This document shows, piece by piece, positions 48,024 through 58,597 of a DNA stretch of 64,000 nucleotides. The notes under the pieces were generated by a model that was not told where the DNA came from, did not search any database, and saw only the letters and a program-made list of their open reading frames with translations. A program made the translations under genes and the position numbers. The stretch is from Pogonophryne albipinna (Eukaryota; Chordata; Actinopteri; Perciformes; Artedidraconidae). Each line of letters begins with the position of its first letter. Position 1 is the first letter of the stretch. The stretch spans positions 9,499,867-9,563,866 of the forward strand of contig CM053246.1 of assembly GCA_028583405.1 (NCBI GenBank), written 5' to 3'.

Positions 48024-49788
48024 CCTGTTAATCACCGAGCCTGTGTTTCAGGTCTCAGGCTCGAAAATGACATTTCCAGAACAAATGACCATAACTACAC
48101 TTCTAAAAAGGGGAAATCAGGGGTAGACATTAAGGGTAAAAAGCCACTGGCCCTCCGGGCCGGTGGAATTGTATTGACACTGGCCCCACCATTGTAACCA
48201 CTGGCCCGGAGCATTCGTCCAAAAAAAATCGACTAATAATGAAGAAAATTAACACATTTGTTGCAATAGTAATTTATGCACTAACTACATTACTACTTGT
48301 ACTACAACATTTGAACAATCAGTTCTTCCTCATTTTCCTCAATTGTTCATATTTGGTTTATTAAAATAATGATATTGTGGTCATTGTTAAAAAATGTCTG
48401 CTATTATTATGAGTATTATTATTTGTATAATGCACTTTCTGCCTTCCTGTCATTAGGAGTTAGACATGTAATGGCTATAGATTAGATTAGATCCTTCATT
48501 ATCCTAAACTGCTGGGACATTTCCCTATAGCCAATACCTTTATATTTTCTACTCTTCACTTACTTGTCAGCATAGGTCGGCATTGATGTACAGAGCCGAC
48601 AGAAGACCTTGTTTATATTGGCATCATATTGAGAGGTGCAGCCAGTGACGCGTCATAAAACCAGGAAGTAAGCTGCTGGTTCCCTCGACAAAAAGCAATG
48701 GGATTTCTCCACAGGGTTTTGGAAAATAGCTGGAAATAAGGTCTGTGGAAAACAACCTGTTTGATAAATGCACGTTTTGTTCAGCCGGATAATCTCCACA
48801 TGTCTACCCTACTTTTATAATTTTCGAATCATAAATTCAGATTGAACACAGTAACAAAATGTAAATGATTGTGTCCGTCCAAAAAAAAAAGATTACTTAT
48901 AGTGAAAACCACCCTTGAATGATGGGATGGTAGACTAAAAGCTTTAGGAATCCAAACTACAACATATAATAAGTACCCTGTATCAAGATTGATGCAAAAC
49001 AAGTGAAATTTGACCTTTTTAGAGAGATTTAGCAAAAAAAAACACTTCTGGGGTCATTTGGGTGGATTTGACCTACCTCTGGCCCCCCTTGCTCGAGTTT
49101 GCTGATTGACATCTCTTTCTAACCGTCAGAGTCAATGGAATCGAGGGGAACTCCCACATAGTCCTTATTTGGTAATGTGTGTGTTGCGATAACTCTGGTG
49201 GCTACCATTAGCAGCTAACTTTTACTCTTCGATTTTTACATAAAAATGGAATTATGGATTATAAATAAAAACAATTATTACCCAGAAACATTATCAACCT
49301 ATGGATTAACCAATTCAGCTGCGTTTTTTCTCGTTTTAATGCCATTGAACACGTCTTTTGATCAGATTGCTACGGTGAGACGATCTCCCGTAAAAGCCCC
49401 GTAAAGGTACATGTTGTGATGTCTGTGTTAGCTTCCCCTGTCAAGGGTTCGGATCATTCAGTGATGATATATATACCTAAATAATCTGTGGAACCTCAGC
49501 TTTAATCGGATATCTTGTATGTGCAGCTATGATAAGTAATAAGGGCATCTTTTATCTTGAGTTCTGTGCCAAAGTGCGTTAGCATTTTTCGCTCAGGGGT
49601 CATTTAGATGCTTCTTATGAGACTTGTGTTTTGTTTTGGTAAAAATGGTTTGTATCGTCAGTTAGCTGAGATTATTTCCGTTAATCTGGTATAACACATT
49701 AATAGGTTCTTAAATATTAAGATCCCCTGAGACATAGTGTCGTAAAAAAAAAAAGTACCCGCCGACGGGGACCTTGGGGCTTAACAGG
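48024..49788 (+). mobile_element. piggyBac-like element with both ends and TTAA duplication, 1765 bp
   Basis: Starts CCTGTTAATC after TTAA (48020-48023) and ends GGGGCTTAACAGG before TTAA (49789-49792). Inverted ends plus TTAA fit piggyBac-type insertion. No transposase frame. Compared with the 3678 copy, 48118-48835 is an insertion or replacement that begins with a hAT-style end (CAGGGGTAGACATTAAG) and includes family X. Confidence 0.8.
48690..48830 (+). repeat. Dispersed family X, copy 3
   Basis: CAATGGGATTTCTCCACAGG, GGTCTGTGGAAAACAACCTG and GGATAATCTCCACATG follow the family order. Confidence 0.65.
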
Positions 49789-50358
49789 TTAAATATTAAG
49801 ATGCCCTCAGACACTGTTTCCTCAGATGATGAGTTTTTCCCCCCGGTATCGGGGGGGCGGTGCTTAAGTGGTTAACACATCGCTAATCGTGTATTGACAC
49901 TTTGAATCTTAATTTGATCAAATTTGTTCCTCCTTGGAACAAATTTGATCAAAATGTATTGTTCCTCCTCGGCACCGAATCTACGGATTATCGTCAGTTA
50001 CAATTAGAGGCTAAATGACCATCAGACGATGGCGAATGGCTTCCAAGATTGGGTGCAACATATAAAATGTCATGGAAAAACGTCTAAACGTGTCTACAAT
50101 TTGTCACGTTCAGTTTAACTTTATGGCACATCAGGAAACCAATGAGTAGCTTGTTTTGTGCTCATGCAAATTGAATATGGAATGAAGCATAAGTATACTA
50201 CATTAGTTGTTTGTTTTTCTGTCACTTGGGGGCTGCAGAGCAGGTTTCAGACACATCCCTGATCAATTATTTTCCAATGAAGGTCTAATGCTGACTTTGT
50301 AACACAGAGTTGCCTTTATTCAAGTCCAGCAGATATGGAACAACAGTAGCATTCAGTC
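49789..50358. other. Duplicated piggyBac-like terminus and an 18-bp-arm hairpin
   Basis: 49790-49875 repeats 49707-49792 in diverged form (TATTAAGATGCCCTCAGACA versus TATTAAGATCCCCTGAGACA) and again ends GTGCTTAAGTGGTTAA. At 49913-49953 TTTGATCAAATTTGTTCC is exactly inverted around TCCTT. The rest is unassigned. Confidence 0.7.
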
Positions 50359-51500
50359 TTGTTATATCTCTCACAGGCTCCGCCCTCTACTAGACTCTAT
50401 GGGTACTACCTTATCATGCAAGCATTCACCTACTGAGATTTCTATAGACGTAGCCGGCTCCGGGGCGGGCTTACCTGAATGCACGCGCATCTCACCGTAT
50501 AAAAGGAGGCCCCCCTCCTGACTGTCATCCCTTTCTCTTCAGCGAGCGGAAGTGAAACACTGAGCAAGAGACGTGAAAAGATAAAGGGAAAAGTGCACCG
50601 GACCTGCCCGACACGCCCTGGCCTGATCGCGGGGGCTGATCCGCACCGCCTGTGCTTCCAGTGCCTGGGGCCGGACCACGCCGAAGACAGCCTAAACCTG
50701 TCGCCGGCCTGCAACGCCTGCTGAATGATCCCTCGGCTAAGCCACCGACATTGCGGGGATCATTTTCGGGTGAGGTTCGGCCCGCAGGAGGAGCCGGAGG
50801 ATCAGGATCTCGAGGTGGTGGAGGTGGGGGAACAGGATGACAAGGTGCCATTCATGTTCACCCTCCCGAGGGGCCAGGGGGCCGCGTTCCCGGAGGAGGA
50901 AGACGACGAGGACGCTTCGTTGTCCGGTACTTTCGGGTCCGTCGGCCAGGAGGGTCCAGCACACAGGTCTGCGCATCTGGGCACCTCACCCGCCGCAGCG
51001 GGGCGGGTGAGGTCCTTGGCCACAGTGGCGTTGCGTCACGTGGCTGGGACTCACCGCCCTATCCAAGAAGGACCGAGAGGATCTCCTTGGAGCCCCCGTG
51101 TCCACAGAGGGGCTCTTCAGGTCGATATCCTCGGTCACCCAACGCTCGCGCTCCTCCACGGGCTTCCCTGCAGGCGAGGGAGAGCAGCGCGTGTATACAT
51201 CAGTGCTCCGCCCACTGTACCCATAGCGTCCAGTAGAGGGCAGAGCCTGTGAGAGATATAACGAGGGGTTACGTATTGTAACCCTTGTTATATAAGCACA
51301 GGCGGAGCCCTCTACTCGGGGCACTGTCTGTCCTATACCGCTCGCTGAAGAGAGGTGTAGGATGACAGTCAGGATGCGAGGCCTCCTTTGGTGAGATGCG
51401 CGCGCAGTCAGAAAATATAGAAATCTCAGTAGGTGAATGCTTGCATGATAAGGTAGTACCCATAGAGTCCAGTAGAGGGCTCCGCCTGTGCTTATATAAT
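50359..51500 (+). mobile_element. DIRS element, internally deleted, both inverted termini present
   Basis: The left terminal repeat (50359-50545) and right terminal repeat (51330-51500) are inverted copies, for example CTCTATGGGTACTACCTTAT against its inverse at about 51450-51475. The internal complementary region is at 51217-51320. Only gag-like sequence lies between; RT, RNase H and recombinase are deleted. Confidence 0.88.
50560..51190 (+). pseudogene. DIRS gag-like remnant
   Basis: One frame gives HRLCFQCLGPDH, a C-x2-C-x4-H zinc-knuckle-like start followed by PACNAC and a stop at about 50722. A second frame from 50725 runs through an acidic stretch (EEPEDQDLEVVEV, PEEEDDEDASLS). Acidic linkers near a zinc knuckle are seen in DIRS first-ORF proteins. 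Stop and frame changes show it is broken; function is inferred only from position between DIRS ends. Confidence 0.6.
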
Positions 51501-51719
51501 AAGTTTCTGGCCATTTGGTAAAAGTTATATATTCATTCTCAGCTATGTTTTTCTCTGTAGGTTGGATGCTAGCAAACCTCCCACATATAAAGCCATTTGA
51601 TGCTGTGTCCATTCCAAAGAATTTGGCTTAGAGCAGCTTGAAAACTAGAGGATTGCAGTGATTCATTGAATTATCAACCAATAAAACCAGACTAAAAAGT
51701 GTTCTGCCTAAGCTATTAG

Positions 51720-52314
51720 CAGGGGTGCACATAACTATTTTGCCCTGGTTCTCAAAGGAGCACCTGGAGATGTTTCTTGGTGCGCATCCTTAAAATGAAA
51801 TAAACCGGACCTTTTGAGGGGTACTTGACTTTATGAACGGGGGCGGGGTGCGCTAGTGAGCACGCTCATGAACTGTTCGCTGTTCACTGTATGCCTCGCA
51901 GCAGGGTTACTGTGCGGAGCGCATAAAGCAGACCCTTCACGCGATAGCGAGGGGTAGAACGAGGGATCACAGATGCCGTCGTGCTCGCGGACGGATTAAA
52001 AAAATTAAACCTAAATGGCTCGCGAATTATACTTTGGCGGCCGTTAATATACCTGGGCGGCCCGCCCAAGTAAAGTCTATGTGTGGGAAAACCTGCTACC
52101 TTTCCAGTTCTTATGCAACTCGCAAATATTTCTCTCTCTTCTCTATCTCTCTCTTCTCTCTTTCTCTCTCTCTCTCTGTCCTCTCATCTCTCTCTTCTCT
52201 CTTTTCTCTCTCTCTCTCTCTCAATGTTGGTGCGCAAATGCGCTTTTTTTCAAATGATCCGGTGCTCCTTTTTTGGCGGGGGGTGCAAATGCGCACCAGT
52301 TATGTGCAGCCCTG
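51720..52314. mobile_element. hAT MITE, 595 bp, perfect 8-bp duplication GCTATTAG
   Basis: CAGGGGTGCACATAACT at the left, inverse of CAGGGCTGCACATAACT at the right. GCTATTAG flanks both (51712-51719 and 52315-52322). A CT-rich microsatellite occupies about 52127-52222. No coding sequence. Confidence 0.93.
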
Positions 52315-52529
52315 GCTATTAGCCATTTAACTACATATTGGCAACATCCTCATAAGAACCAAAATAGATTTAATGGTTCCCCAGCCTCTCTGCCAAACAG
52401 GAACAATATTTCTTGGAAAAAGTAAACATTGGACGATTATTTTTGCCTCTACGCTGCATTTTATGATTTGTGCCTTCAAATGGGTTGGCCACATTTAATG
52501 ATTATTTGTTTAGGGACATGGATGTCCGT

Positions 52530-52740
52530 CAGTGGCTCAGTCAGTCGGGGCTTGGACTGGGAGCCGTAGGGTTGCCGGTTCAAGTCTCCAAACAGACCTA
52601 AATATGGAGACTGCTACTTGGAGAGGTCCCAGTTCACCTCCTGCTGTGGTGCCCTTGAGCAAGGCACCGGACACCAAGCTCTGAGTAGAACCACAATGTC
52701 AGTGACACCTGGGGAACCTGGTTATATTAACATTAAGGGA
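52530..52740 (+). repeat. tRNA-derived SINE, second family
   Basis: GTGGCTCAGTCAGTCGGGG serves as box A region and GGTTCAAGTC (52577-52586) as box B, followed by CCAGTTCACCTCCTGC and CCCTTGAGCAAGGCACCGGA. The same family recurs at 61297-61604. Confidence 0.85.
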
Positions 52741-53526
52741 TGAAATTAAGATTAGCTATAGTTTAAAATGATTTAGCGTATTTGGTTTCGAAGAACTTGA
52801 CAGTGATGTCACTCTTCAAGAGGAAACACTTATAAGTGTAAGAAATTGATCATTCTTTGAGAGTAAAATCTTGGCAAAGGCAAACAAAATACAGGACAAA
52901 AAAAGTGGTTCTTCTTTTTTTAACTTTACAAAATAAAGTTAAAAAAAGGTAATTACAAATTAAAATCAGGAAGTGCAGTGATAGACAAGACTAGACATTA
53001 GTGACCGTAACTTAACACGTTAATAACTTAATCTAAACATGGACTAACTAAACATGAAACAAATAACCTAAACCTGATAATTAACAAACTAAATATGGCA
53101 TGAGAAACAAAAACTGAACATGGCAATATTAAACTTTTCAAAATGTATATGCAAGTTACCTTCTGCAACCTGGTTCTAAACTGGCTTCTTAAATGTTAAG
53201 CGGGAAGTTAATATTAGTCTATATTTATAGACAAGTGAAAAATACATTTCTAAGTCATCTGGAAATGATATATTGATGTTTACCAGTGACAGTGAGAGGC
53301 CTGAGTGAGTACTGGGGCTGTTTCCTCACCTGATCCTGCAGCGAGGTTTCTGGCAGTCTGCCTCTCACTCTCAGTCCAGTGTTGGTCAGTCCTCACACTC
53401 ACATTCATTTTTGTGTGTGTGGTGGGTGCCGCTGGGTGGATGAACTGGGTACTGAGGTTATCATCCAAGAGTCTGCTCAACTACACACAGGCTCAGCGGC
53501 CAGGAATGAGGCAGGTCAGCAAGAAC
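52741..53526. other. Unassigned
   Basis: No supported exon. CCTGCAG at 53335-53341 and GCAG|GTCAGC at 53515 could bracket an exon but no conserved peptide is recognised. Confidence 0.35.
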
Positions 53527-53527
53527 A

Positions 53528-53586
<59 letters not shown>
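53527..53586. repeat. (CA)n microsatellite, about 58 bp
   Basis: CGCGCA followed by uninterrupted CA repeats. Confidence 0.97.
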
Positions 53587-53589
<3 letters not shown>

Positions 53590-54099
53590 GTCATATAGCC
53601 GTATTTCACACTGACCTTTACTTTCTTTTCCGTTTTCAGCTATGGAGAAGAAAGGCCTTACTCTGGTTTTTTTTCCCTTTATTGTAGCAAAGGTGTGTTT
53701 CGCACATTTTATACACAAGGGTAATTCATTGTTCCTTAAATAATGTATACAAATCATTCTATAATATACATTAGACAAATCAAAAATGTAACGGAAATGT
53801 GCATAATTGTGTCAGGGACATTGGTTTCCCATCTGTGAAAACAGTAAACAAATTCAAAAAAGGTTTAGTGGTTGACTTTTTTTATTTATTGTCAGGATCA
53901 TTTCAGCCACATGATGTTGAAGTGCACCACTTCCCCATGTTTTAAATGTGACAAAATAGATCACCATATTTTTCTTGTCACTCAGGGTTTCCGTAGAAAA
54001 TACATCCCACCACATCATTCCCCAGTCTTCTCTTAAAGCCCTTAAATGATGCAGTGTGCTAAAATTGTCACAGCTGGCCGTTGGAACTGAAGTAATATT
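53587..54099. other. Nothing recognised
   Basis: No identifiable feature. Confidence 0.4.
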
Positions 54100-54106
54100 A
54101 TGAATT

Positions 54107-54657
54107 CCAGCTTCCAGTAACTGCTCGAATCCACTTCAAGACAATGGTACTTGCGTACCATGCTGCCAATGGATCTGGCTCTTCCTACATCCAGGACATG
54201 GTTAAACCGTACACCCCAGCACGTGCACTCCGCTCTGCATCAGCCAAACGGCTCGCTGCACCCGCACTGCGAGGGGGATCCAAGTTCCCATCAGCAAAAA
54301 CACGTGGGTTTGCTATCCTGGCTCCAAAATGGTGGAATGAGCTCCCCATTGACATCAGGACAGCAGAAAGCTTACACACCTTCCGGGGGAGACTGAAAAC
54401 TCATCTCTTTCGACTCCACTTCGAGCAATAAAATGAAAATAAATACAAATGAAATAAAAAGCACTTATATACAAACTAAGCACTTATATACTAACAAAGG
54501 ACTGGCTTATCTAAAGCCAGTTGAGTAGCACTTGAAATGTTTTGGCTCTATGAAACCTAATGTACTTATATGATTCTGTTTTCTTCAAGTTTGTATCTTC
54601 TTGGTCGAATGCACTTGTAAGTCGCTTTGGATAAAAGCGTCAGCTAAATGCAATGTA
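54107..54657 (+). mobile_element. L2-like LINE 3' end, third type
   Basis: Ends with AAGTCGCTTTGGATAAAAGC, GTCAGCTAAATG and a short ATG-rich tail, a classic L2-type 3' end. ATGAATT occurs at both borders (54100-54106 and 54658-54664) as a plausible target duplication. 5'-truncated. Confidence 0.85.
54144..54431 (+). pseudogene. LINE ORF2 C-terminal domain
   Basis: The 95-codon frame gives YIQDMVKPYTPARALRSAS, APALRGG, FAILAPKWWNELPIDIRTA and RGRLKTHLFRLH, the conserved C-terminal region of L2-type proteins after the RT (the PKxWNxLP block). The natural stop precedes the 3' UTR. The ATG is internal to the original protein; no RT domain is present. Confidence 0.85.
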
Positions 54658-54664
54658 ATGAATT

Positions 54665-55754
54665 GGTTAATCACAAAATAATAATACACCAACATAAAAT
54701 GTACCCCTTCTAGACAACACTAATGTATTGCATGAACGTTGTATCTCCTTAACTGTCTCCATGTTTCCCTTTTCCCTTTCTACTATCTTGTGTAAATAAA
54801 TGCAGAATCAAAACAACGACTAATAATCATTTTTAAGAAAAAAACAATATGACAAATTAACAGAATACTAGGGAGAGGATACAGAAGATAGAAGTGCAAA
54901 AGAAGAAGCTCTGCATCTTGTAAGGCCCTGAATTATCCTTAATGTGAAAATGAATACAGCTCAGGGTAAATCATGCATGTGATGTCCTTGGCTGATAAAG
55001 GTTATTCCAATTATAGTGGGGCACTGAGAAATACAATTTTTCTTGCAGTACAGCGCGGGGCTGTATTTCCTGTCAGATGGATATAATCTAGGTGTGGAAT
55101 AAGGGGATCGATACATCAATAATCTGAGCAGTGAGGTTATGCACAGGGGTTGGTTAGAACATCGAAGTGCAGTGATACTACACTCAAATAAAAATCCAAG
55201 CTGTGGCCATGCCAAGTCCTCAGCCTGCTAAGAGAATGGCCACATCAGTGCTACTGTTTGCATCCAGATGACAAACACTTTGCTTTGAGAGCAGAGCCAG
55301 ACAGACACTCTGTAAATTGGACGATGTTTCTCAGTATGGGGCGTCAGCACAAGCAGGAAAATCCATAAATGTTTGCTCACACTGCAGCCAAAGGTGTCTC
55401 AATTATTTGTTTTCGCCAAACAAGGCAGCTGTTGTCTAATCAGTATGAAAATAAAAATGTTACATCATTTATCAGACTCTCAATTTGCAATCTGGACCAC
55501 AAAGGTATGTTGTGAATGATCAGATCTGAGACTCTGCGGTGTAGTCAACAAGACGCAACATGAATTGATTGACTGAATTGTTGGATCCTCCTAAGTACCA
55601 GTCAGGACTAGACCATAACATATCAGATGTTGTTAATACCTAGATGCAACCGGAACATCCTCCTGGATCCAACGTTCATGTTGCACATTCGCATTATAGA
55701 TTTTGCCTTCTGGATTTTCTATTATTTAATTTAATTTTCTTTATCTAATCTGTA
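54665..55754. other. Nothing recognised
   Basis: No identifiable feature. Confidence 0.4.
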
Positions 55755-55930
55755 CACATGACACCTTTAGCACGTCTGTCAGTCCTGGGAGAGGGAACTC
55801 CTCTTTTGCCCTCCATTTTTCCATATTGATTGGTTGGTTGGTTGGTTGGTTGGTTGGTTGGTTGATTGAGTTATCGAGTGGTTGGTTGATTGAGTGATTG
55901 ATTGGTCAATTTACAAATATTGGGCTGATA
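55755..55930 (+). repeat. Decayed LINE tail with (TTGG)n
   Basis: CACGTCTGTCAGTCCTGGGA and GAGGGAACTCCTCTTTTGCC resemble the 41522 LINE tail. They are followed by (GGTT)n at about 55830-55863 and ATTGATTG-like repeats, then AAATATTGGGCTGATA. Confidence 0.65.
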
Positions 55931-56235
55931 GGTCCATTATAGGCGTGTTATATTTGCTCTGGTGAGGGACATGGATACATTCTCTCGGACACAATAAACA
56001 AGTCACATTAGCTCCCCAAGGACTTATACCTGGAAAAATAATAATATGCAGCGGTCACTTATCTTGAGAAATGGGTCATTGTCCATTTAACCTGTGCATG
56101 TCATTACAAACCTTATCATACCCACAACTTAATCAGACTTTTTGTTGTGCTTAAGCTGGGATGACACATGAATAATGCAGTCGAGAAAATAAACTAACTT
56201 AATTTAAACGTCTTTTGTCTTTGTTTTGTCTGCAG
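55931..56235 (+). other. Intron-like sequence upstream of the candidate exon
   Basis: A T-rich tract (TTTTGTCTTTGTTTTGTC) precedes TGCAG at 56231-56235, a good splice acceptor. Otherwise unassigned. Confidence 0.5.
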
Positions 56236-56329
56236 ATGACAGCAGAAGCCATTCTCCGCCTGGTCAATGATCCTGTGCTGCCATTCTACCCTCTGGACAT
56301 TGCCCTGGATGTTCAAAACAAACTCAAAG
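56236..56329 (+). CDS. Candidate host exon, NAALADL2-like (M28/transferrin-receptor-like family)
   Basis: The 94-nt exon is bounded by a strong acceptor (polypyrimidine then TGCAG) and a donor AAG|GTAACA. In the phase-0 frame it reads MTAEAILRLVNDPVL, then PFYPLDIALDVQNKLK, and ends one base into the next codon. The pattern of ILRLxxDPVLPFxxLDxA is that of the segment joining the peptidase-like domain to the dimerisation domain in glutamate carboxypeptidase/transferrin-receptor relatives; DIALDVQNKLK points most to NAALADL2. Those proteins are type II membrane glycoproteins. Codon use is GC-richer than the flanks. No neighbouring exon was found, as expected for a gene with very long introns. 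The assignment relies on family knowledge, not a search. The first ATG is internal, not a start. Confidence 0.55.
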
Positions 56330-57712
56330 GTAACATGGACGGTGATACAATGCTTGTTATAGTGGTGATGAAAATCTGTAAAGTTATACATTTTGTAATT
56401 TAGCAGGTGGTTTTAAGACCTTTTTAAAAAAAAAAGACCACAGAACAAGGCCATACAGCCACAATCGATGAAGAGCTAGAAAGAAGAAAAAAAACAAGAG
56501 TCATTGAGCAAATCAGATAATAATGGTTTAAAATGGCCAAGGGGAATGAACAAATCCAGCTTGGAGGCACGTTTCTTTAAATGGGACATAGTATATCGGA
56601 CATACATGTTGTATCACATACTGCTGTGAAGCCAGACTATTTGTATAATTCTGCAAGGGGAACAAATTGTCAAAGATAACAAAGCAATTGCAAAAAGATA
56701 CATAAAGCATAAAAAAACCTAAAATAAAATGTATATTTGTGTAATATTGATATTCAATAATATTATTTGTTAGATACTTCAATGGTCAAATTGAATAAAG
56801 AAATTGCAAATAGTGATTGAAAAATGTGAGTTTAAGTGATAAACGATACCATTAATACAAGTGATAAGCAATAGCTTTTTTTTATTTTTTAGCTGAAATG
56901 GCTGGTGTTGAGTGTAGGTGGGCGTGTTTATATTCTTGATAAAGAGTTGTTGTTGCTGGTGTTGTGTGCTGAGTAGGTTACAGCAGACTGTTTGAGGTGG
57001 AGGGGATCAGCTTCCTGACAGTCTGCTGTATGAAGCTGTTACTCAGCCTGGCGGAGCGGGCTCAGAGGCTCCGGGATCTTCTCCCAGATGGCAGGAAAGT
57101 GAAGAGCCCATGTGAGGGGTTAAGGGGGGAGGGGTCATATGCAATGCTGGTGACTGTGCAGGCTGTAAATGTCCATGAGGCAGGGGAGTGAGGCCGTCGT
57201 TATCTCCCCAGCTGCACTGAGATGCAGCTGGTGGGAATCGACTCGATGCAGCCACTTGCTCTATTTAGCTGTTTGATTACAGTTTATTATAACTTGGGTT
57301 TTACTCTTATGGCTCAGGCCATCAGTTCCAACAGTTATAAGAATGTTCAGCTTACCAAAGTCAATCCTTAGATCTCAAAACACATTGGCATTGACATCAG
57401 CCTAGTGTTAACAGTTGACCGTTTTTGCGGGACAACACAGCATTTATGTCATTTGTCCCACTTCCCACAAATTGAATCGATGTCCCGCATTGTATTGACA
57501 GTGGCCAGTCTTTTATCCAATGGCTCATTCAATCAATAAAGTCTGGAAATATATTAACTTATGTGTGTAGATGCTGGAGGGCCATTCCCAGAGAGTTTAC
57601 AAGTGACACTACATGCTAGACTTACAAGAAATGCCAGGCTTATCAAGAAGAGTGTCGATCTATTGATATATGCCATGTGAAACCAAGACGATTACCAACA
57701 GATCAGTTAACA
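56330..57712 (+). other. Intron-like; possible repeat at 56940-57190
   Basis: A GC-rich stretch at 56980-57190 with open translation (ERAQRLRDLLPDGRKVKS) resembles sequences repeated in fish genomes, but I cannot name the family. Flanks are AT-rich and unassigned. Confidence 0.4.
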
Positions 57713-58589
57713 CAGGGGTCTGCAACCTTTTTGACCAAAAGAGCCATTTTGCCCACTTTTCCACCAATTTCTTTTGTCTGGAGCCGCAAAACATATTTGA
57801 TAGCTTGATAGCTTATAAAGTTATATATATTGTTACATCAGACAAAAACTACATTTTTTTTGCATTTATTATTTATTACATTATAGAAAACTGTTTACCT
57901 CTAATAATAAACAAATAACTATTTTAAGGAGAATTAAAAAAAATACACAGTCCTACTTTAAAATAAATCAACACAGCACTTGGGGAGTCCTCTGCACATT
58001 TGAAGAAAATGAATATAATTAAAATGGGCCCACTTTGAAATAAATAAAACATATAGCTGCACCCTAAAAAGAGTTAACTGATTGAATTATGACTGAAGAT
58101 CGTCAGCTGTCTTCCTCTTCCATGTTTTTCCTCCAACACGTAAAGGCTGCAGCACCTTTGACAACTTCTCTCCACATATCAAATATACCGGTAAGCCAGC
58201 ATCGTTTGCTGTGAAAGCATATAACTCTAACCACGCAGAATGAAACCCTCTGTGTTCCTCCGATACTTTTATTTTCTTTGATTTATCCATAGTTCGCTCA
58301 TCGAGTCGGGGGTCAGGTTATTCGTCTACAAGAAAAGGCGCTGGTGCGGGACCGTAGCAGGATATGACGCATATATTAGTTGACCTAATTAAAACCGTTT
58401 TTTTTTTTAAATATATGTGTCAGTATCACCTCAAAATATGAAACATTTTCAACCCTGCAACAAAATATAAATAGTCCTACAAATATTTGTATTTTATTTC
58501 CTTCTTATTTTTGTCTAAGCTCAAGGGAGCCAGAGCAGAGGGCTTCCAGAGCCGCATGTGGCTCGAGAGCCGCGGGTTGCCGACCCCTG
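57713..58589 (-). mobile_element. hAT element, 877 bp, perfect 8-bp duplication AGTTAACA
   Basis: CAGGGGTCTGCAACCTTT at the left; GCGGGTTGCCGACCCCTG at the right. AGTTAACA flanks both (57705-57712 and 58590-58597). Subterminal GAGCCGCATGTGGCTCGAGAG is typical of Charlie-like hATs. Transposase reduced to an N-terminal piece. Confidence 0.93.
58087..58290 (-). pseudogene. hAT (Charlie-like) transposase N-terminus
   Basis: The 67-codon frame starts MDKSKKIKVSEEHRGF, then has WLELYAFTANDAGLPVYLIC, the front of the zinc-finger-like domain common to Charlie/GTF2IRD2-type transposases (W...YxF...xxxPxCLIC). Only one Cys of the expected set is seen before the frame leaves the family pattern at about residue 45. 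No catalytic domain. Lies wholly within the hAT at 57713-58589. Confidence 0.65.
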
Positions 58590-58597
58590 AGTTAACA

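Noticed and set aside
48118..48812. Complete hAT inside the piggyBac-like copy
   Set aside because: The left end CAGGGGTAGACATTAAG looks like a hAT end, but TGTCTACCCT at 48801-48810 aligns with family X sequence, and the 8-bp flanks do not match. Only a hAT end fragment is supported.
53342..53514. Possible host exon between CCTGCAG and CAG|GTCAGC
   Set aside because: Splice-like edges exist, but no frame gives a peptide I can link to a protein family and codon content is unremarkable.
56997..57191. Host exon with ERAQRLRDLLPDGRKVKS
   Set aside because: GC-rich and open, but the sequence style is that of a dispersed fish repeat and no splice sites bracket it.
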